Shown: positions 7,279 through 15,847, numbered from the stretch's first letter. The stretch is 64,000 nt of DNA from Microbacterium sp. JZ31 (GCF_016805985.1 NZ_CP017661.1:2666001-2730000); one strand, 5' to 3'. The notes: generated by a model from the letters alone, not told the origin. A program made the numbers and translations.

Positions 7279-8736
7279 TCAGCGCCGCTCGAGCGCCTCG
7301 ACCGCCGGCCCCTCCAGCACCGCCCCGTCCGGCGCGAAGCGCGAGGCGTGCAGCGGGCAGTCCCACGACTGCTCGGCACGGTTCCACTCGAGGATGCCCT
7401 TCATGTGGGTGCACACCGCCGAGACGCGGCACACCTCACCGTTGACGCGCGACTCCGCGACCGGGTGGACGCCGTCGCGAATGACGTGCCCCTCGCCCTC
7501 CGCGAGCTCGCCGGATCGGGTCACGGTCCGCACGACGCCGTTGACCACGGACGCCGCGACACCGGCCTGCGCGGCGACGAACTCGGCCCCGTCGCGCAGC
7601 TTCAGGTGGGGTGACAGCGCCCACGGCACGGGCTCCCCCAGGATGTCGCCCGCGATCGTCAGCGCCGCGGCCGCCGCGTTCGTCATTCCCCACTTGTTGA
7701 AGCCGGTCGCGGCGTGCATCCGCTCGCCGACGGCACCGTAGAACGGCACCTGCGTGACCGTCTGGTAGTCCTGCGCCGCCCACCACGTCTGGCGCACCGC
7801 GCCGGGGAAGTTCGCGACGGTCCACTCGTCGAGCTCGCGCACCAGCGCATCCGTGTCGCGCTCGCGACCCGTCGTCCACGCCGGCCCGCCGACGACCAGC
7901 AGTCCCTCGGCGGTGCGCAGCGAGCGCTCCTGCGGATCCACCGACAGGTACATGCCCCGCGGCACATCGCCGGGCACGCGATACGCCGCCGCGAGGGAGC
8001 GCGACGGCTTGAGGCGCGCGAAGAAGCCGGCGCGGTCGATCACCGGGAAGCCGCTGGTGACGACCACCCGGTCGGCGAGCACCGCGCCGCGCGAGGTGTG
8101 CACGATCACGCCGTCGTCCGTCTCGTCCGTGCCGAGCACCCGGCATCCGGTCACGACGGATCCGGCGTGATCGCGCACCGAGGCGGCGAGCTTCGCGAGT
8201 GCCCGCATCGGATGGATCTGCCACTGGCCGCGCATGCGGATCGCGCGCGTCACGGCGTATGGAAGGCCCGCGTCCTGTCCCTCGCCCAGCACGTCGACGT
8301 CGAAGCCCACCGCGGCGAGCGCCTCGGCCTCCTGATCCACGCTCTTCGCACCCTCGCGCGTCGTGGCGTACGTGAACGCGTCCCGCTGCTCGATGGCCTC
8401 CGGCTCTCCCGCGAGCTCGGCGCGCAGCCAGTCCTGCCCCGCGCGGTTTGCCGCGACATACGCCTCGAGCGCCTCGTCACCCGCGTGCGAGCGGATGCCG
8501 GAGAACACCCCGCCCTGCAGCAGGCTGAGCTTCGCCGTCGTGTTCCCGGTGGCGACCGCCCCGACCTCGCGCGCCTCGAGCACCGCGACGGAGCGTCCGG
8601 CGCGGGCGAGGATCGCAGCGGTCGAGAGGCCGGCGAGACCTGCGCCGACGACCACCACGTCGACCTTCGAGGGCAGCGTCGTGTCGACCTCGATCAGGGG
8701 CGACGTGGCATGCCAGAGAGAGCGGGTGGTGGTCAC
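7279..8736 (-). CDS. FAD-dependent oxidoreductase with C-terminal Rieske domain
   Basis: Protein of 485 residues. The N terminus has the dinucleotide-binding motif VVVGAGLAGLSTA (about residues 28-40) followed by a DAO-type FAD domain to about residue 380. The last 90 residues hold a Rieske [2Fe-2S] site with CTHMKG and CPLHASRF (C-x-H and C-x2-H ligands). This fusion is common in actinobacteria; electrons may pass between FAD and the cluster, but the substrate is unknown. The GTG start has GGAGG upstream. The 190 bases between this gene's end and the zinc-ribbon start hold no gene that I can support. Confidence 0.87.
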   Translation of the reverse strand: MTTTRSLWHATSPLIEVDTTLPSKVDVVVVGAGLAGLSTAAILARAGRSVAVLEAREVGAVATGNTTAKLSLLQGGVFSGIRSHAGDEALEAYVAANRAGQDWLRAELAGEPEAIEQRDAFTYATTREGAKSVDQEAEALAAVGFDVDVLGEGQDAGLPYAVTRAIRMRGQWQIHPMRALAKLAASVRDHAGSVVTGCRVLGTDETDDGVIVHTSRGAVLADRVVVTSGFPVIDRAGFFARLKPSRSLAAAYRVPGDVPRGMYLSVDPQERSLRTAEGLLVVGGPAWTTGRERDTDALVRELDEWTVANFPGAVRQTWWAAQDYQTVTQVPFYGAVGERMHAATGFNKWGMTNAAAAALTIAGDILGEPVPWALSPHLKLRDGAEFVAAQAGVAASVVNGVVRTVTRSGELAEGEGHVIRDGVHPVAESRVNGEVCRVSAVCTHMKGILEWNRAEQSWDCPLHASRFAPDGAVLEGPAVEALERR

Positions 8737-8812
8737 GTGGGGCCTCCGGAAGGGTCGACGGTGTTCGCCCGTGAAACCTCGACGGGGCGTCCCGCGCCCA
8801 CCACCGGCCTGC

Positions 8813-9136
8813 TCATCCGGCGAGCGGGGCGACGGGACGCTGGCGACCCGGCGGGAAGTGCGCGATCGGCTTCGGCTTGGCGGGCCCGACCGAGCCCTGC
8901 GCCGCCATCAGATCGGCGGCCATCAGCAGCACGCTCTCGATCGACGTGTGCCGTGTCGTACCGCGGGCGCCCTGCACCCACACGACTTCGTAGCTCAGCT
9001 CGCTGCGATCCTCCGTCGGGACCTGCTCGACGTAGGCGATCACACTGGCCGCGTCCGATGCCGCCACACTGCGGTCGCACACACGCCAGGCCCCCTCGAT
9101 CAGGGGAACGAGCTCGAGCTGGTGATAGGTATCCAT
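8813..9136 (-). CDS. small hypothetical protein
   Basis: Unrecognised protein of 107 residues. It is compact and soluble-looking with a basic proline-rich tail (last 20 residues), no signal peptide and no membrane segment. GGAGGTGGTG lies 12-17 bases before the ATG, and an in-frame TGA just upstream fixes this start. It is divergent from the paralog pair that begins at 9279 and shares its 140-base promoter region, which hints at common regulation. Confidence 0.65.
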   Translation of the reverse strand: MDTYHQLELVPLIEGAWRVCDRSVAASDAASVIAYVEQVPTEDRSELSYEVVWVQGARGTTRHTSIESVLLMAADLMAAQGSVGPAKPKPIAHFPPGRQRPVAPLAG

Positions 9137-9193
9137 GGTGTGTCACCACCTCCAGATCGAGTGTGCGATCACGCCGTCCCGAGAGCGAGAGGC

Positions 9194-9222
9194 TTGACAC
9201 CTTCCGAGGTGCCAGCTATCTC
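9194..9222 (+). promoter_or_regulatory. sigma-70-type promoter for the 9279 gene
   Basis: TTGACA (9194-9199), a 17-base spacer and TATCTC (9217-9222). AGGAGG precedes the ATG at 9279. Confidence 0.6.
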
Positions 9223-9278
9223 GCGTGCACCGAGGATGAGGCGCACACTGGAAGGGTCCCCACCTTGAGGAGGCGGAT

Positions 9279-9698
9279 ATGAGCACCAAGCAGGATCTGC
9301 GGGGCAACCGGGTGCCGACCGGCACCGGTGAGAGCGGATCGATCATCCAGGAGTACTTCCCCACGGCCGACGCCCGCGCGGCCGGACACCTCGCGGCGCC
9401 GCCCGGCCTGTACGCGGTCGCCGTCGAGGACGCGGCGGAGCGCATGGGCACGCGCGAGCAGCTCAACATCGCCACGCACGACCAGCGCCTGCGGGGACTC
9501 GTCGTGCAGATGGAGGCCGACATCGGCACCGGACGCCTGAAGCCCGAGGCGGCCCGCTTCGTGCTCGAGGAGCGCCTGTGCCAGGCCGGCATCGGCTGCG
9601 ACGCCGAGCAGCTCGCGAAGCTCGCCAACCTGATCCTGTCGGAGCGGGCCCCGACAGACATCGCGCACGGCGAGCCCGGCGCCAGCCGCCGCCTGTGA
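9279..9698 (+). CDS. hypothetical protein with a C-terminal domain shared with the next gene
   Basis: Unrecognised protein of 139 residues. Residues about 70-135 match the C-terminal end of the next gene's product. Both contain the pattern (G)-(L/I)-VVQM-x2-D-(I/L)-GT-x-RL, then VLE-x-RL, AGI, and PTD-x3-G-x-PGA. Near residue 43 is the segment PPGLYAVAVEDAAERMG. No signal peptide, membrane span or catalytic motif is visible. A consensus promoter and AGGAGG ribosome site suggest good expression, and a strong terminator separates it from its paralog. Confidence 0.75.
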   Translation: MSTKQDLRGNRVPTGTGESGSIIQEYFPTADARAAGHLAAPPGLYAVAVEDAAERMGTREQLNIATHDQRLRGLVVQMEADIGTGRLKPEAARFVLEERLCQAGIGCDAEQLAKLANLILSERAPTDIAHGEPGASRRL

Positions 9699-9702
9699 CC
9701 TC

Positions 9703-9733
9703 ATGCCGGGCCCGCGGCGCGCGGGCCCGGCAT
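9703..9733 (+). terminator. terminator after the 9279 gene
   Basis: A perfect 13-bp GC-rich stem, ATGCCGGGCCCGC with GCGGGCCCGGCAT, and loop GGCGC. Confidence 0.75.
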
Positions 9734-9826
9734 TAGGTGCGCTCGCGCCTCGCGTCAACCCCGTTCAGAAGCCGCGCCCGGGGAAGCACGATGGCAGAGA
9801 CCACCGATTCCGACGCAGGAGGCGAC

Positions 9827-10936
9827 ATGAGCGGCTACTACGAAGACCCCGAGACGCAGGGCACCGACCCCGTCGCGGCCGAGCTCGGCCCGGACGGTCA
9901 GGGCGACCTCGCACCCGAGGACCTGCCGCAGCAGCAGGGCGTGGACGAGGGCGGTTCGGTCCGCCTGGAGGACGACGTGCTCGACTCCGACCTCGAGGAC
10001 GTCGGAACGACGTCGCCGGATGCCGGCGCGGGCCTCGCGCCCGGCGCGGGCGACGTGATCTACGGCGGCTCGAACGTCGACACCATGCCCCGCTCGGCCG
10101 ACGACTTCCGCGAGGTCGACCCGGATCTTCTCGGATCCCCCGGCGCGACGGGCGAGTCCTCGCTGGACACGGATGCGACCCCGTCCGGGACGGGCGACAC
10201 GGGATCCGGCATCGAGACCATCGCGCCGAGCGCGGACGCGCGCGCCGAGCGCGGCGCGGGCACGGTCGAGCAGCAGGAGCCCGTGCACGCGACGTCCAGC
10301 ACGGCCGGCGTCTCGCCGATCGACGCCGCCGGCGGAGCCACCAGCGCCGCGGGCGGGGCCAGCGTCCCGCCGGGCCGCGAGGGCGCCGACTCCGGCGCCG
10401 TCGAGAGCGTCGGCGTCGAGGGCGCCTCGAGCCCCGACGTCGAGCGCTCCAGCCAGAACGACATCGCCGGCGTCGGCCCCGCTTCGGGCCGTGACGCGGG
10501 CGACGTGAGCACAGGAGGAGAGGCACCCGTGGATCCCAGCGAGAACGAGCCGTCGGCCGGCAACTCGGCCGCCGAGCCCGGAGCCGACGCGAACAACGTC
10601 GAGGACGCCCCGACCGCGCACGACTCGGCGGATCGCGACATCCCGGGCGTCCCGGACGCGGTCGGCCCCGGCGGAGCCGGCGAGCAGACGAGCCCGCGCC
10701 AGGACCTCAACAGCACGAACGTCGCTCAGCAGGTGCAGGGCATCGTGGTGCAGATGCAGGGCGACCTCGGCACCGAGCGCCTCGCCGAGGCCGAGGTGCA
10801 GGACGTGCTCGAGCGTCGCCTCACGGACGCCGGCATCAGCGCCGACGTGGAGCAGATCGAGCAGCTCTCGCGCCAGATCGTCTCGGGCAGCACGCCGACG
10901 GACGTCGACGAGGGCCAGCCCGGCGCCACCAGCTGA
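9827..10936 (+). CDS. acidic, low-complexity hypothetical protein with the shared C-terminal domain
   Basis: Unrecognised protein of about 369 residues. Roughly the first 290 residues are acidic and rich in Gly, Ala, Ser, Asp and Glu, as expected for a disordered region. The last 75 residues are a folded-looking domain also found in the preceding gene (VVQM, DLGT-x-RL, VLERRL, PTDVDEGQPGA). The start chosen has AGGAGG four bases upstream; an in-frame ATG at 9791 with a weaker site is an alternative. No export signal is seen. Function is unknown; the composition suggests a stress or scaffold role, but that is speculation. Confidence 0.7.
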   Translation: MSGYYEDPETQGTDPVAAELGPDGQGDLAPEDLPQQQGVDEGGSVRLEDDVLDSDLEDVGTTSPDAGAGLAPGAGDVIYGGSNVDTMPRSADDFREVDPDLLGSPGATGESSLDTDATPSGTGDTGSGIETIAPSADARAERGAGTVEQQEPVHATSSTAGVSPIDAAGGATSAAGGASVPPGREGADSGAVESVGVEGASSPDVERSSQNDIAGVGPASGRDAGDVSTGGEAPVDPSENEPSAGNSAAEPGADANNVEDAPTAHDSADRDIPGVPDAVGPGGAGEQTSPRQDLNSTNVAQQVQGIVVQMQGDLGTERLAEAEVQDVLERRLTDAGISADVEQIEQLSRQIVSGSTPTDVDEGQPGATS

Positions 10937-10950
10937 GGCGGTTGAGATCA

Positions 10951-10993
10951 CCCCGTCCGGCCGGAGGCATCGTCCCGGCCGGGCGGGGTTTCC
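10951..10993 (+). terminator. terminator after the 9827 gene
   Basis: A 14-bp stem with one G-U pair (10951-10964 with 10975-10988) is followed by TTTCC. Confidence 0.75.
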
Positions 10994-11015
10994 TCTGCCT
11001 GGGCATCGCTCGGGC

Positions 11016-11097
11016 GGTTCCGACTCGCTGCGCTCGCTCAACCAGCAAGAAGCCTTCTGCTGGTTGAGCGAGGGAGCGAAGCGACCGAGTCGAAACC
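11016..11097. repeat. inverted pair of the GAGCGAAGCG repeat
   Basis: Two arms (11016-11047 and 11058-11097) face each other across a ten-base loop and can form a long hairpin. Confidence 0.75.
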
Positions 11098-11159
11098 GTT
11101 GGACGACCCGAGCCGAAGCCCCGACCACGCAGCCGGAGCGGGAGCGTTGCACGCAGATC

Positions 11160-11165
11160 TAGACT
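11160..11165 (+). promoter_or_regulatory. -10 box of a leaderless promoter (DUF2568 gene)
   Basis: TAGACT lies seven bases before the ATG at 11173, and no ribosome binding site is visible. Confidence 0.5.
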
Positions 11166-11172
11166 GGAACCC

Positions 11173-11535
11173 ATGCCCGAAGACGTTCCCGGCGTGCGCG
11201 CTCCCCGCATCACCCCGCTCGATGTGCTGCGGTTCCTGACCGAGCTCGTCGCCCTCGGCAGCCTCGCGCTGTGGGGCTTCCTCGCGTGGCCGCTGCCGTG
11301 GAACTTCGTGTTCGGACTCGGAGCGCCGGCGCTGGCGATCCTGCTGTGGGCGCTGTTCGTGTCGCCGAAGGCCGTGCTCGCGGTGCACCCCTTCGTGCGG
11401 ATCATCGTCGAGCTGCTGATCTTCCTGTCCGCGACGCTCGCGTGGTGGGCGCTCGGCCAGCCGTGGGTCGGGCTCGCGGTCGGCGTCGTCAGCGTCGCCG
11501 TGGGCGTGATGGTCGCGCGGCGCAGCGTGGGCTGA
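11173..11535 (+). CDS. YrdB/DUF2568 family membrane protein
   Basis: Small integral membrane protein of 120 residues with four hydrophobic segments (about residues 17-37, 43-63, 71-91 and 95-113). The tryptophan-rich first segments and the ALWGFLAW and WALFVSPKA segments fit the DUF2568/YrdB family. Molecular function is unknown for the family. The downstream FAD oxidase begins three bases after its stop, so the two genes are cotranscribed. Confidence 0.75.
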   Translation: MPEDVPGVRAPRITPLDVLRFLTELVALGSLALWGFLAWPLPWNFVFGLGAPALAILLWALFVSPKAVLAVHPFVRIIVELLIFLSATLAWWALGQPWVGLAVGVVSVAVGVMVARRSVG

Positions 11536-11538
11536 TCC

Positions 11539-12897
11539 GTGAACGTCCTCGAGCAGCTGCGCGCCGAACTCGGCGATCTCGTCGACACGAGCGCCGCAGC
11601 GCTCGAGGACGCGCGTGCCGACAAGTCGGGGCACCGCTCCTCCGCTCCCCCGCTCGCGCTCGTGCACGCCGAGACGGTCGAGCACGTCCAGGCGACGATG
11701 CGGATCGCCAGCGCGACCGGGACGCCGGTCGTCACCCGCGGGGCGGGCACCGGGCTCGCCGGCGCGGCGAACGCGGGCGGCGGCGAAATCGCGCTGTCCG
11801 TGCGGCGCATGACGCGCATCCTCGAGGTCTCCCCCGACGACCTGCTCGCGGTGGTCGAACCCGGCATCCTGAACGCCGATCTGAACGCCGAGCTCGCCCC
11901 CTACGGACTGTGGTGGGCGCCCGACCCCGCCTCCCGCGCGATCTCGACCGTGGGAGGCAACATCGCCACGGGTGCCGGTGGCCTGCTGTGCGCGAAGTAC
12001 GGCGTGGTGCGCGACGCGGTGCTCGGGGTCGACGTCGTGCTGGCGGACGGCCGCCTGATCCGCATGGGGCACCGCAGCGTCAAGGGCGTCACGGGCCTCG
12101 ACCTGACCTCGCTCATGATCGGCTCCGAGGGCACGCTCGGCGTGATCGTGGGTGCGACGCTCAAGCTGCGCCGGGTCGTCCCGGGTGACGTCTGCACGAT
12201 CGCGGCGACCTTCCCCACGGTGCGCGATGCCGCATCCGGATCCTCCGCGGTCACGGCCGCCGGCATCCAGCCCGCGATCATGGAGCTGATGGACGCGACG
12301 AGCCTCGCCGCCGCCCACGCCCTCCTCGCGCTTCCCGCTCCGACGGCCGGCGCGTCGCAGCTGACGATCCAGACCGACGGACCCGCCGCCCGCACGGAGG
12401 CCGATGCGGTCGCCGAGGTGCTGCGCCGGGCGGGCGGCACCGTCACGATCACGTACGACCGCGAGGAGGGCGAGCGTCTGCTCGCGATCCGCCGCGCGAT
12501 GCATCCGGCGATGGAGTCCCTCGGCACCGCGCTGATCGAGGACGTATCGGTGCCGCGCTCGCGGATGGCCGCGATGTTCGACGAGATCGCGCGCGTGGAG
12601 CGCGAGCACGGCGTAGGGATCCCCACCGTCGCGCACGCGGGCGACGGCAACCTGCACCCGAACTTCATCTTCCAGGGCGACGAGGTGCCCGAGGGGATCT
12701 GGGCCGCGGCCGACGACCTCTTCCGCGCCGCGATCCGCCTCGGCGGCACGCTCACGGGCGAGCACGGCATCGGCGTGCTCAAGCGCCGCTGGCTCGCCGA
12801 TGAGCTCGGCGACGACCAGTGGCGGCTGCAGCGCGACGTCGCCCGCGTCTTCGACCCCCAGGGCATCCTCAACCCGGGCAAGGTCTTCGACGCCTGA
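11539..12897 (+). CDS. FAD-binding oxidase, GlcD/D-lactate dehydrogenase type
   Basis: Oxidises a 2-hydroxy acid such as glycolate or D-lactate, using FAD. The protein has 452 residues: a PCMH-type FAD-binding domain (about 30-215, with RGAGTGLAGAAN and GGNIATGAGG) and a C-terminal FAD-oxidase domain ending in TGEHGIG, with HAGDGNLHP near residue 370. It starts with GTG three bases after the DUF2568 gene. No GlcE or GlcF partner is adjacent, so it may act alone like Dld-type enzymes. The exact substrate is not determinable here. Confidence 0.85.
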   Translation: MNVLEQLRAELGDLVDTSAAALEDARADKSGHRSSAPPLALVHAETVEHVQATMRIASATGTPVVTRGAGTGLAGAANAGGGEIALSVRRMTRILEVSPDDLLAVVEPGILNADLNAELAPYGLWWAPDPASRAISTVGGNIATGAGGLLCAKYGVVRDAVLGVDVVLADGRLIRMGHRSVKGVTGLDLTSLMIGSEGTLGVIVGATLKLRRVVPGDVCTIAATFPTVRDAASGSSAVTAAGIQPAIMELMDATSLAAAHALLALPAPTAGASQLTIQTDGPAARTEADAVAEVLRRAGGTVTITYDREEGERLLAIRRAMHPAMESLGTALIEDVSVPRSRMAAMFDEIARVEREHGVGIPTVAHAGDGNLHPNFIFQGDEVPEGIWAAADDLFRAAIRLGGTLTGEHGIGVLKRRWLADELGDDQWRLQRDVARVFDPQGILNPGKVFDA

Positions 12898-12911
12898 CAA
12901 GGCGCACGCCG

Positions 12912-12932
12912 TGCCGCGCCGCGGGCGCGGCA
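12912..12932 (+). terminator. hairpin after the FAD oxidase gene
   Basis: A 9-bp stem TGCCGCGCC/GGCGCGGCA with loop GCG, without a U tract. Confidence 0.45.
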
Positions 12933-13032
12933 TCGGGGGTGGTACTGCCGGGGCCACGACAGGGCCGGCCGAGCGTCATAGCGTCGCAGGTGTCGGCCGC
13001 TGCGAAGGCGCCCCGCCCCTCAGCGGACCGAC

Positions 13033-13050
13033 CCTCATCGCATGATGAGG
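13033..13050. promoter_or_regulatory. palindrome upstream of the chloroperoxidase-like gene
   Basis: Perfect palindromic arms CCTCATC and GATGAGG with GCAT between them, about 80 bases before the ATG. It could be an operator or a short hairpin. Confidence 0.3.
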
Positions 13051-13128
13051 TCCCACCCCGCTCACCCCTATCCACGCTCAGACATCGCCCGAGCGATCCC
13101 CGGGCGACGACACAATGGAGGCTCGACT

Positions 13129-13965
13129 ATGCCGTACGTGACCACAGCCGATGGTGCGGAGATCTTCTTCAAGGACTGGGGCAGCCCGGATGCCCAGCCG
13201 ATCGTGTTCCACCACGGGTGGCCGCTGTCGTCCGACGACTGGGACGCGCAGATGCTCTACTTCCTGGGCAAGGGCTACCGCGTCATCGCGACCGACCGGC
13301 GCGGCCACGGCCGCTCCTCGCAGATCGCGACCGGCCACGACATGGACCACTACGCCAGCGACATGAACGCGGTCGTCGAGCACCTCGACCTGCGCGACGC
13401 CATCCACATCGGGCACTCGACCGGCGGCGGTCAGGTGGCCCGCTACGTCGCCCAGTACGGCGAGCCGCAGGGGCGTGTCGCCAAGGCGGTGCTGGTCGCG
13501 GCGGTGCCGCCGCTGATGCTGCAGACCGAGGCGAACCCCGAGGGCACGCCGCTGTCGGTGTTCGACGGATTCCGCAGCGCTCTCGCCGCCAACCGCGCCG
13601 AGTTCTTCGAGGCCGTCGCGTCCGGCCCGTTCTACGGCTTCAACCGCGACGGCGTGACGCCGTCGCAGCCCGTGATCGACAACTGGTGGCGCCAGGGCAT
13701 GACGGGCAGCGCGCTCGCGCACTACGAGGGCATCAAGGCCTTCTCCGAGACCGACCAGACGGAGGACCTGAAGGCGATCTCGGTGCCGGTATTCGTCATC
13801 CAGGGCGACGACGACCAGGTGGTGCCTTACAAGGCCGCGGCCCTCAAGCAGGCCGAGCTGCTCAGCAACGCGACCCTCAAGATCTACGAGGGCTACCCGC
13901 ACGGGATGCTGACCACGCACGCCGACGTGATCAACCCCGACATCCTCGCCTTCATCCAGCAGTAA
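13129..13965 (+). CDS. alpha/beta hydrolase, non-heme chloroperoxidase/esterase type
   Basis: Cytoplasmic alpha/beta hydrolase of 278 residues, the usual length for the cofactor-free haloperoxidase group. It has the HHGWPLSSDDWD segment near residue 30, the nucleophile elbow GHSTGGG (Ser about 100), and YPHGM with the catalytic His near the C terminus. Members show esterase and in vitro perhydrolase activity. AATGGAGG lies before the ATG; a longer frame upstream has no ribosome site. A shared terminator separates it from the convergent nagB. Confidence 0.87.
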   Translation: MPYVTTADGAEIFFKDWGSPDAQPIVFHHGWPLSSDDWDAQMLYFLGKGYRVIATDRRGHGRSSQIATGHDMDHYASDMNAVVEHLDLRDAIHIGHSTGGGQVARYVAQYGEPQGRVAKAVLVAAVPPLMLQTEANPEGTPLSVFDGFRSALAANRAEFFEAVASGPFYGFNRDGVTPSQPVIDNWWRQGMTGSALAHYEGIKAFSETDQTEDLKAISVPVFVIQGDDDQVVPYKAAALKQAELLSNATLKIYEGYPHGMLTTHADVINPDILAFIQQ

Positions 13966-13978
13966 GCCTGTCCGCAGC

Positions 13979-14010
13979 GCGGCGCGGCCCGGACCTCCGG
14001 GACGCGCCGC
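13979..14010. terminator. bidirectional terminator between the hydrolase gene and nagB
   Basis: GCGGCGCG (13979-13986) pairs with CGCGCCGC (14003-14010), with a further GGCCCGGACCTCCGGG-type inner fold. Confidence 0.6.
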
Positions 14011-14025
14011 GTTCGCGCGCGGTGC

Positions 14026-14805
14026 CTACAGTCCCTGCCACTCCGGCTTGTGCGCGTAGGCGTAGCGGTAGTAGTCGGCGTAGGCGAGGCGGGAGGCGGC
14101 GGGCTCGTCGACCACGACCGTGACGTGCGGGTGCAGCTGGATCGCCGACCCCGGCAGGGACGAGGTGACGGGGCCCTCGACGGCTCCGGCCACGGCCTCG
14201 GCCTTGCCCTCGCCGAAGGCGAGCAGCACGAGGTGGCGGGCGTCGAGGATCGTGCCGAGGCCCTGCGTGATGCAGTGCGTCGGCACGTCGTCGATCGAGT
14301 CGAAGAAGCGCGCGTTGTCCTCGCGGGTCCGCTGCGTGAGCGTCTTCACGCGCGTGCGCGACGCGAACGACGATCCCGGCTCGTTGAAGCCGATGTGACC
14401 GGTCGTGCCGATGCCGAGGATCTGCAGGTCCACGCCGCCGGCGTGGGCGATCGCCTCCTCATAGTCCTCGCCGTGATGCTCGATGCCCTCGAGCGTCCCG
14501 TCGGGCGTGCGGATGCGCGCCGGATCCAGCCCGAGCGGCTCCACGACCTCGCGCGTGATCACGGATCGATAGCTCTCGGGATGCGCCGGGTCGATGCCCA
14601 CGTACTCGTCGAGCGCGAAGCCCCGCACGCGGGACACGTCGACGCCCGCGAGCCGGGGGCGCAGCGCCTCGTACACCGGCAGCGGCGTGGAACCCGTCGC
14701 GAGCCCGAGCACCGCGTCGGGCCGCCGCGCGACGAGTGCCGCGATCTCATCGGCGACGAGCGCTCCGGCGTCCGCCCGGTCGGACACGACCACGATCTCA
14801 GCCAT
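14026..14805 (-). CDS. nagB: glucosamine-6-phosphate deaminase
   Basis: Converts glucosamine-6-phosphate to fructose-6-phosphate and ammonia, bringing amino sugars into glycolysis. The 259-residue protein has ATGSTP near residue 36, FALDEYVG with the catalytic Asp near 64-70, and GIGTTGHIGFNEPG with the ring-opening His near 132. It is the last gene of a six-gene operon; its ATG overlaps the end of the ROK kinase gene by eight bases. No nagA (deacetylase) is in the window, so that gene must be elsewhere. Confidence 0.95.
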   Translation of the reverse strand: MAEIVVVSDRADAGALVADEIAALVARRPDAVLGLATGSTPLPVYEALRPRLAGVDVSRVRGFALDEYVGIDPAHPESYRSVITREVVEPLGLDPARIRTPDGTLEGIEHHGEDYEEAIAHAGGVDLQILGIGTTGHIGFNEPGSSFASRTRVKTLTQRTREDNARFFDSIDDVPTHCITQGLGTILDARHLVLLAFGEGKAEAVAGAVEGPVTSSLPGSAIQLHPHVTVVVDEPAASRLAYADYYRYAYAHKPEWQGL

Positions 14806-15847
14806 GCAACGCCTTTCGCGACTCGACCTCGCCTCCGAGCGCGGCGCCGAGGGCTCCCGCCGCCGAGTCGGGCGGGAGCAGTTCGATCCTGTCAGGCAGG
14901 CGAAGGGATGTCAGGAAGGCGGACCGCGCGGAGCGCTCGCGCAGCTCGGACCGGACGACGTCGAGCAGCCGGTCCCCCAGCCGCGCGACGCCGCCGCCGA
15001 TCACGACGGCGACCGGATCCATCGTCAGCACGAGCACGTGCACCGCCGCCGCGACGCCCCGAGCGAGGTCCGAACGCAGCACGAGCGCGTGCGGATCGCC
15101 CGCGTCGGCGGCGTCGAAGACGTCGCGCACGGGCAGGTCGCCGCCACGGCCCCAGCGGCGCGCGACCGACGCACCTCCCGCGAACGTCTCGATGCAGCCG
15201 CGCTGGCCGCACGGGCACTCCGGCCCGGCCGGATCGATCGAGACGTGCCCGACCTCGCCCGCCGTGCCGCCCCAGCCGCGCCAGAGCCGGCCGTCGAGCA
15301 CGACGCCCGCCGCGATGCCCGTGCCGAGGTTGAGGTACGCGAACAGCTCGCCGGCCGGCCGCACCGCCTCGTCGCGGGCGAGCAGCGCGTGTGCGCCGAG
15401 CGCGGCCGCGTTGACGTCGTTCTGCACCGCGACGGGCACCCCGAGCGACCGCTCCAGCTCACCCGCCAGGTCGAGCTCCGTCACGCCGAGGTTGACCGCG
15501 TTGCGCACGACGCCGCCCACGATCTGCCCGGGGATGCCGATGCCGACCGACGCGACATCCGCCGCCCCGAGGTCCGCGATCGCTGCGCGTGCGGTGGCGA
15601 GCACACCCTCCGACCCGCGCTCGGTCGCGCGGCGGGTGCGCGCGACGATCGCGCCCGAGGGACCGACCGCGACGGCCTCGGCCTTGCTGCCGCCGATGTC
15701 GATGCCGATGCGGGTGGGCGCGGCCCCTGCCGCAGCGGAGAGGCCGGGACGTCTCGACTCGCTCCGCCCTCTCGACGAGCGATCCTGCTGCTCGACCAGC
15801 ACGGAGGGCGAGGTGGTGTCGGACTGCACGAGCTTCGGCACGCTCAT
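14798..15847 (-). CDS. ROK-family sugar kinase, probably N-acetylglucosamine kinase
   Basis: Phosphorylates an imported amino sugar, probably N-acetylglucosamine. The ATP-binding loop GIDIGGSKAEAV is at about residues 47-58 and the zinc motif CPCGQRGC near residue 205. The ATG at 15847 overlaps the upstream permease stop (ATGA). The 46 residues before the kinase fold are unusual: bases 15749-15801 resemble the dispersed GAGCGAAGCGAGTCGA repeat, read in frame as SSRGRSESRRPG. A shorter start at an internal GTG would remove part of this extension. Total length is 349 residues. Confidence 0.88.
   Translation of the reverse strand: MSVPKLVQSDTTSPSVLVEQQDRSSRGRSESRRPGLSAAAGAAPTRIGIDIGGSKAEAVAVGPSGAIVARTRRATERGSEGVLATARAAIADLGAADVASVGIGIPGQIVGGVVRNAVNLGVTELDLAGELERSLGVPVAVQNDVNAAALGAHALLARDEAVRPAGELFAYLNLGTGIAAGVVLDGRLWRGWGGTAGEVGHVSIDPAGPECPCGQRGCIETFAGGASVARRWGRGGDLPVRDVFDAADAGDPHALVLRSDLARGVAAAVHVLVLTMDPVAVVIGGGVARLGDRLLDVVRSELRERSARSAFLTSLRLPDRIELLPPDSAAGALGAALGGEVESRKALHG
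15749..15801. repeat. dispersed GAGCGAAGCG repeat within the ROK kinase gene
   Basis: Resembles an arm plus partial second arm of the family, with GGCGGAGCGAGTCGAGACG and CTGCTCGACCAGCA. It keeps the reading frame of the kinase gene's 5' end. Confidence 0.55.
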
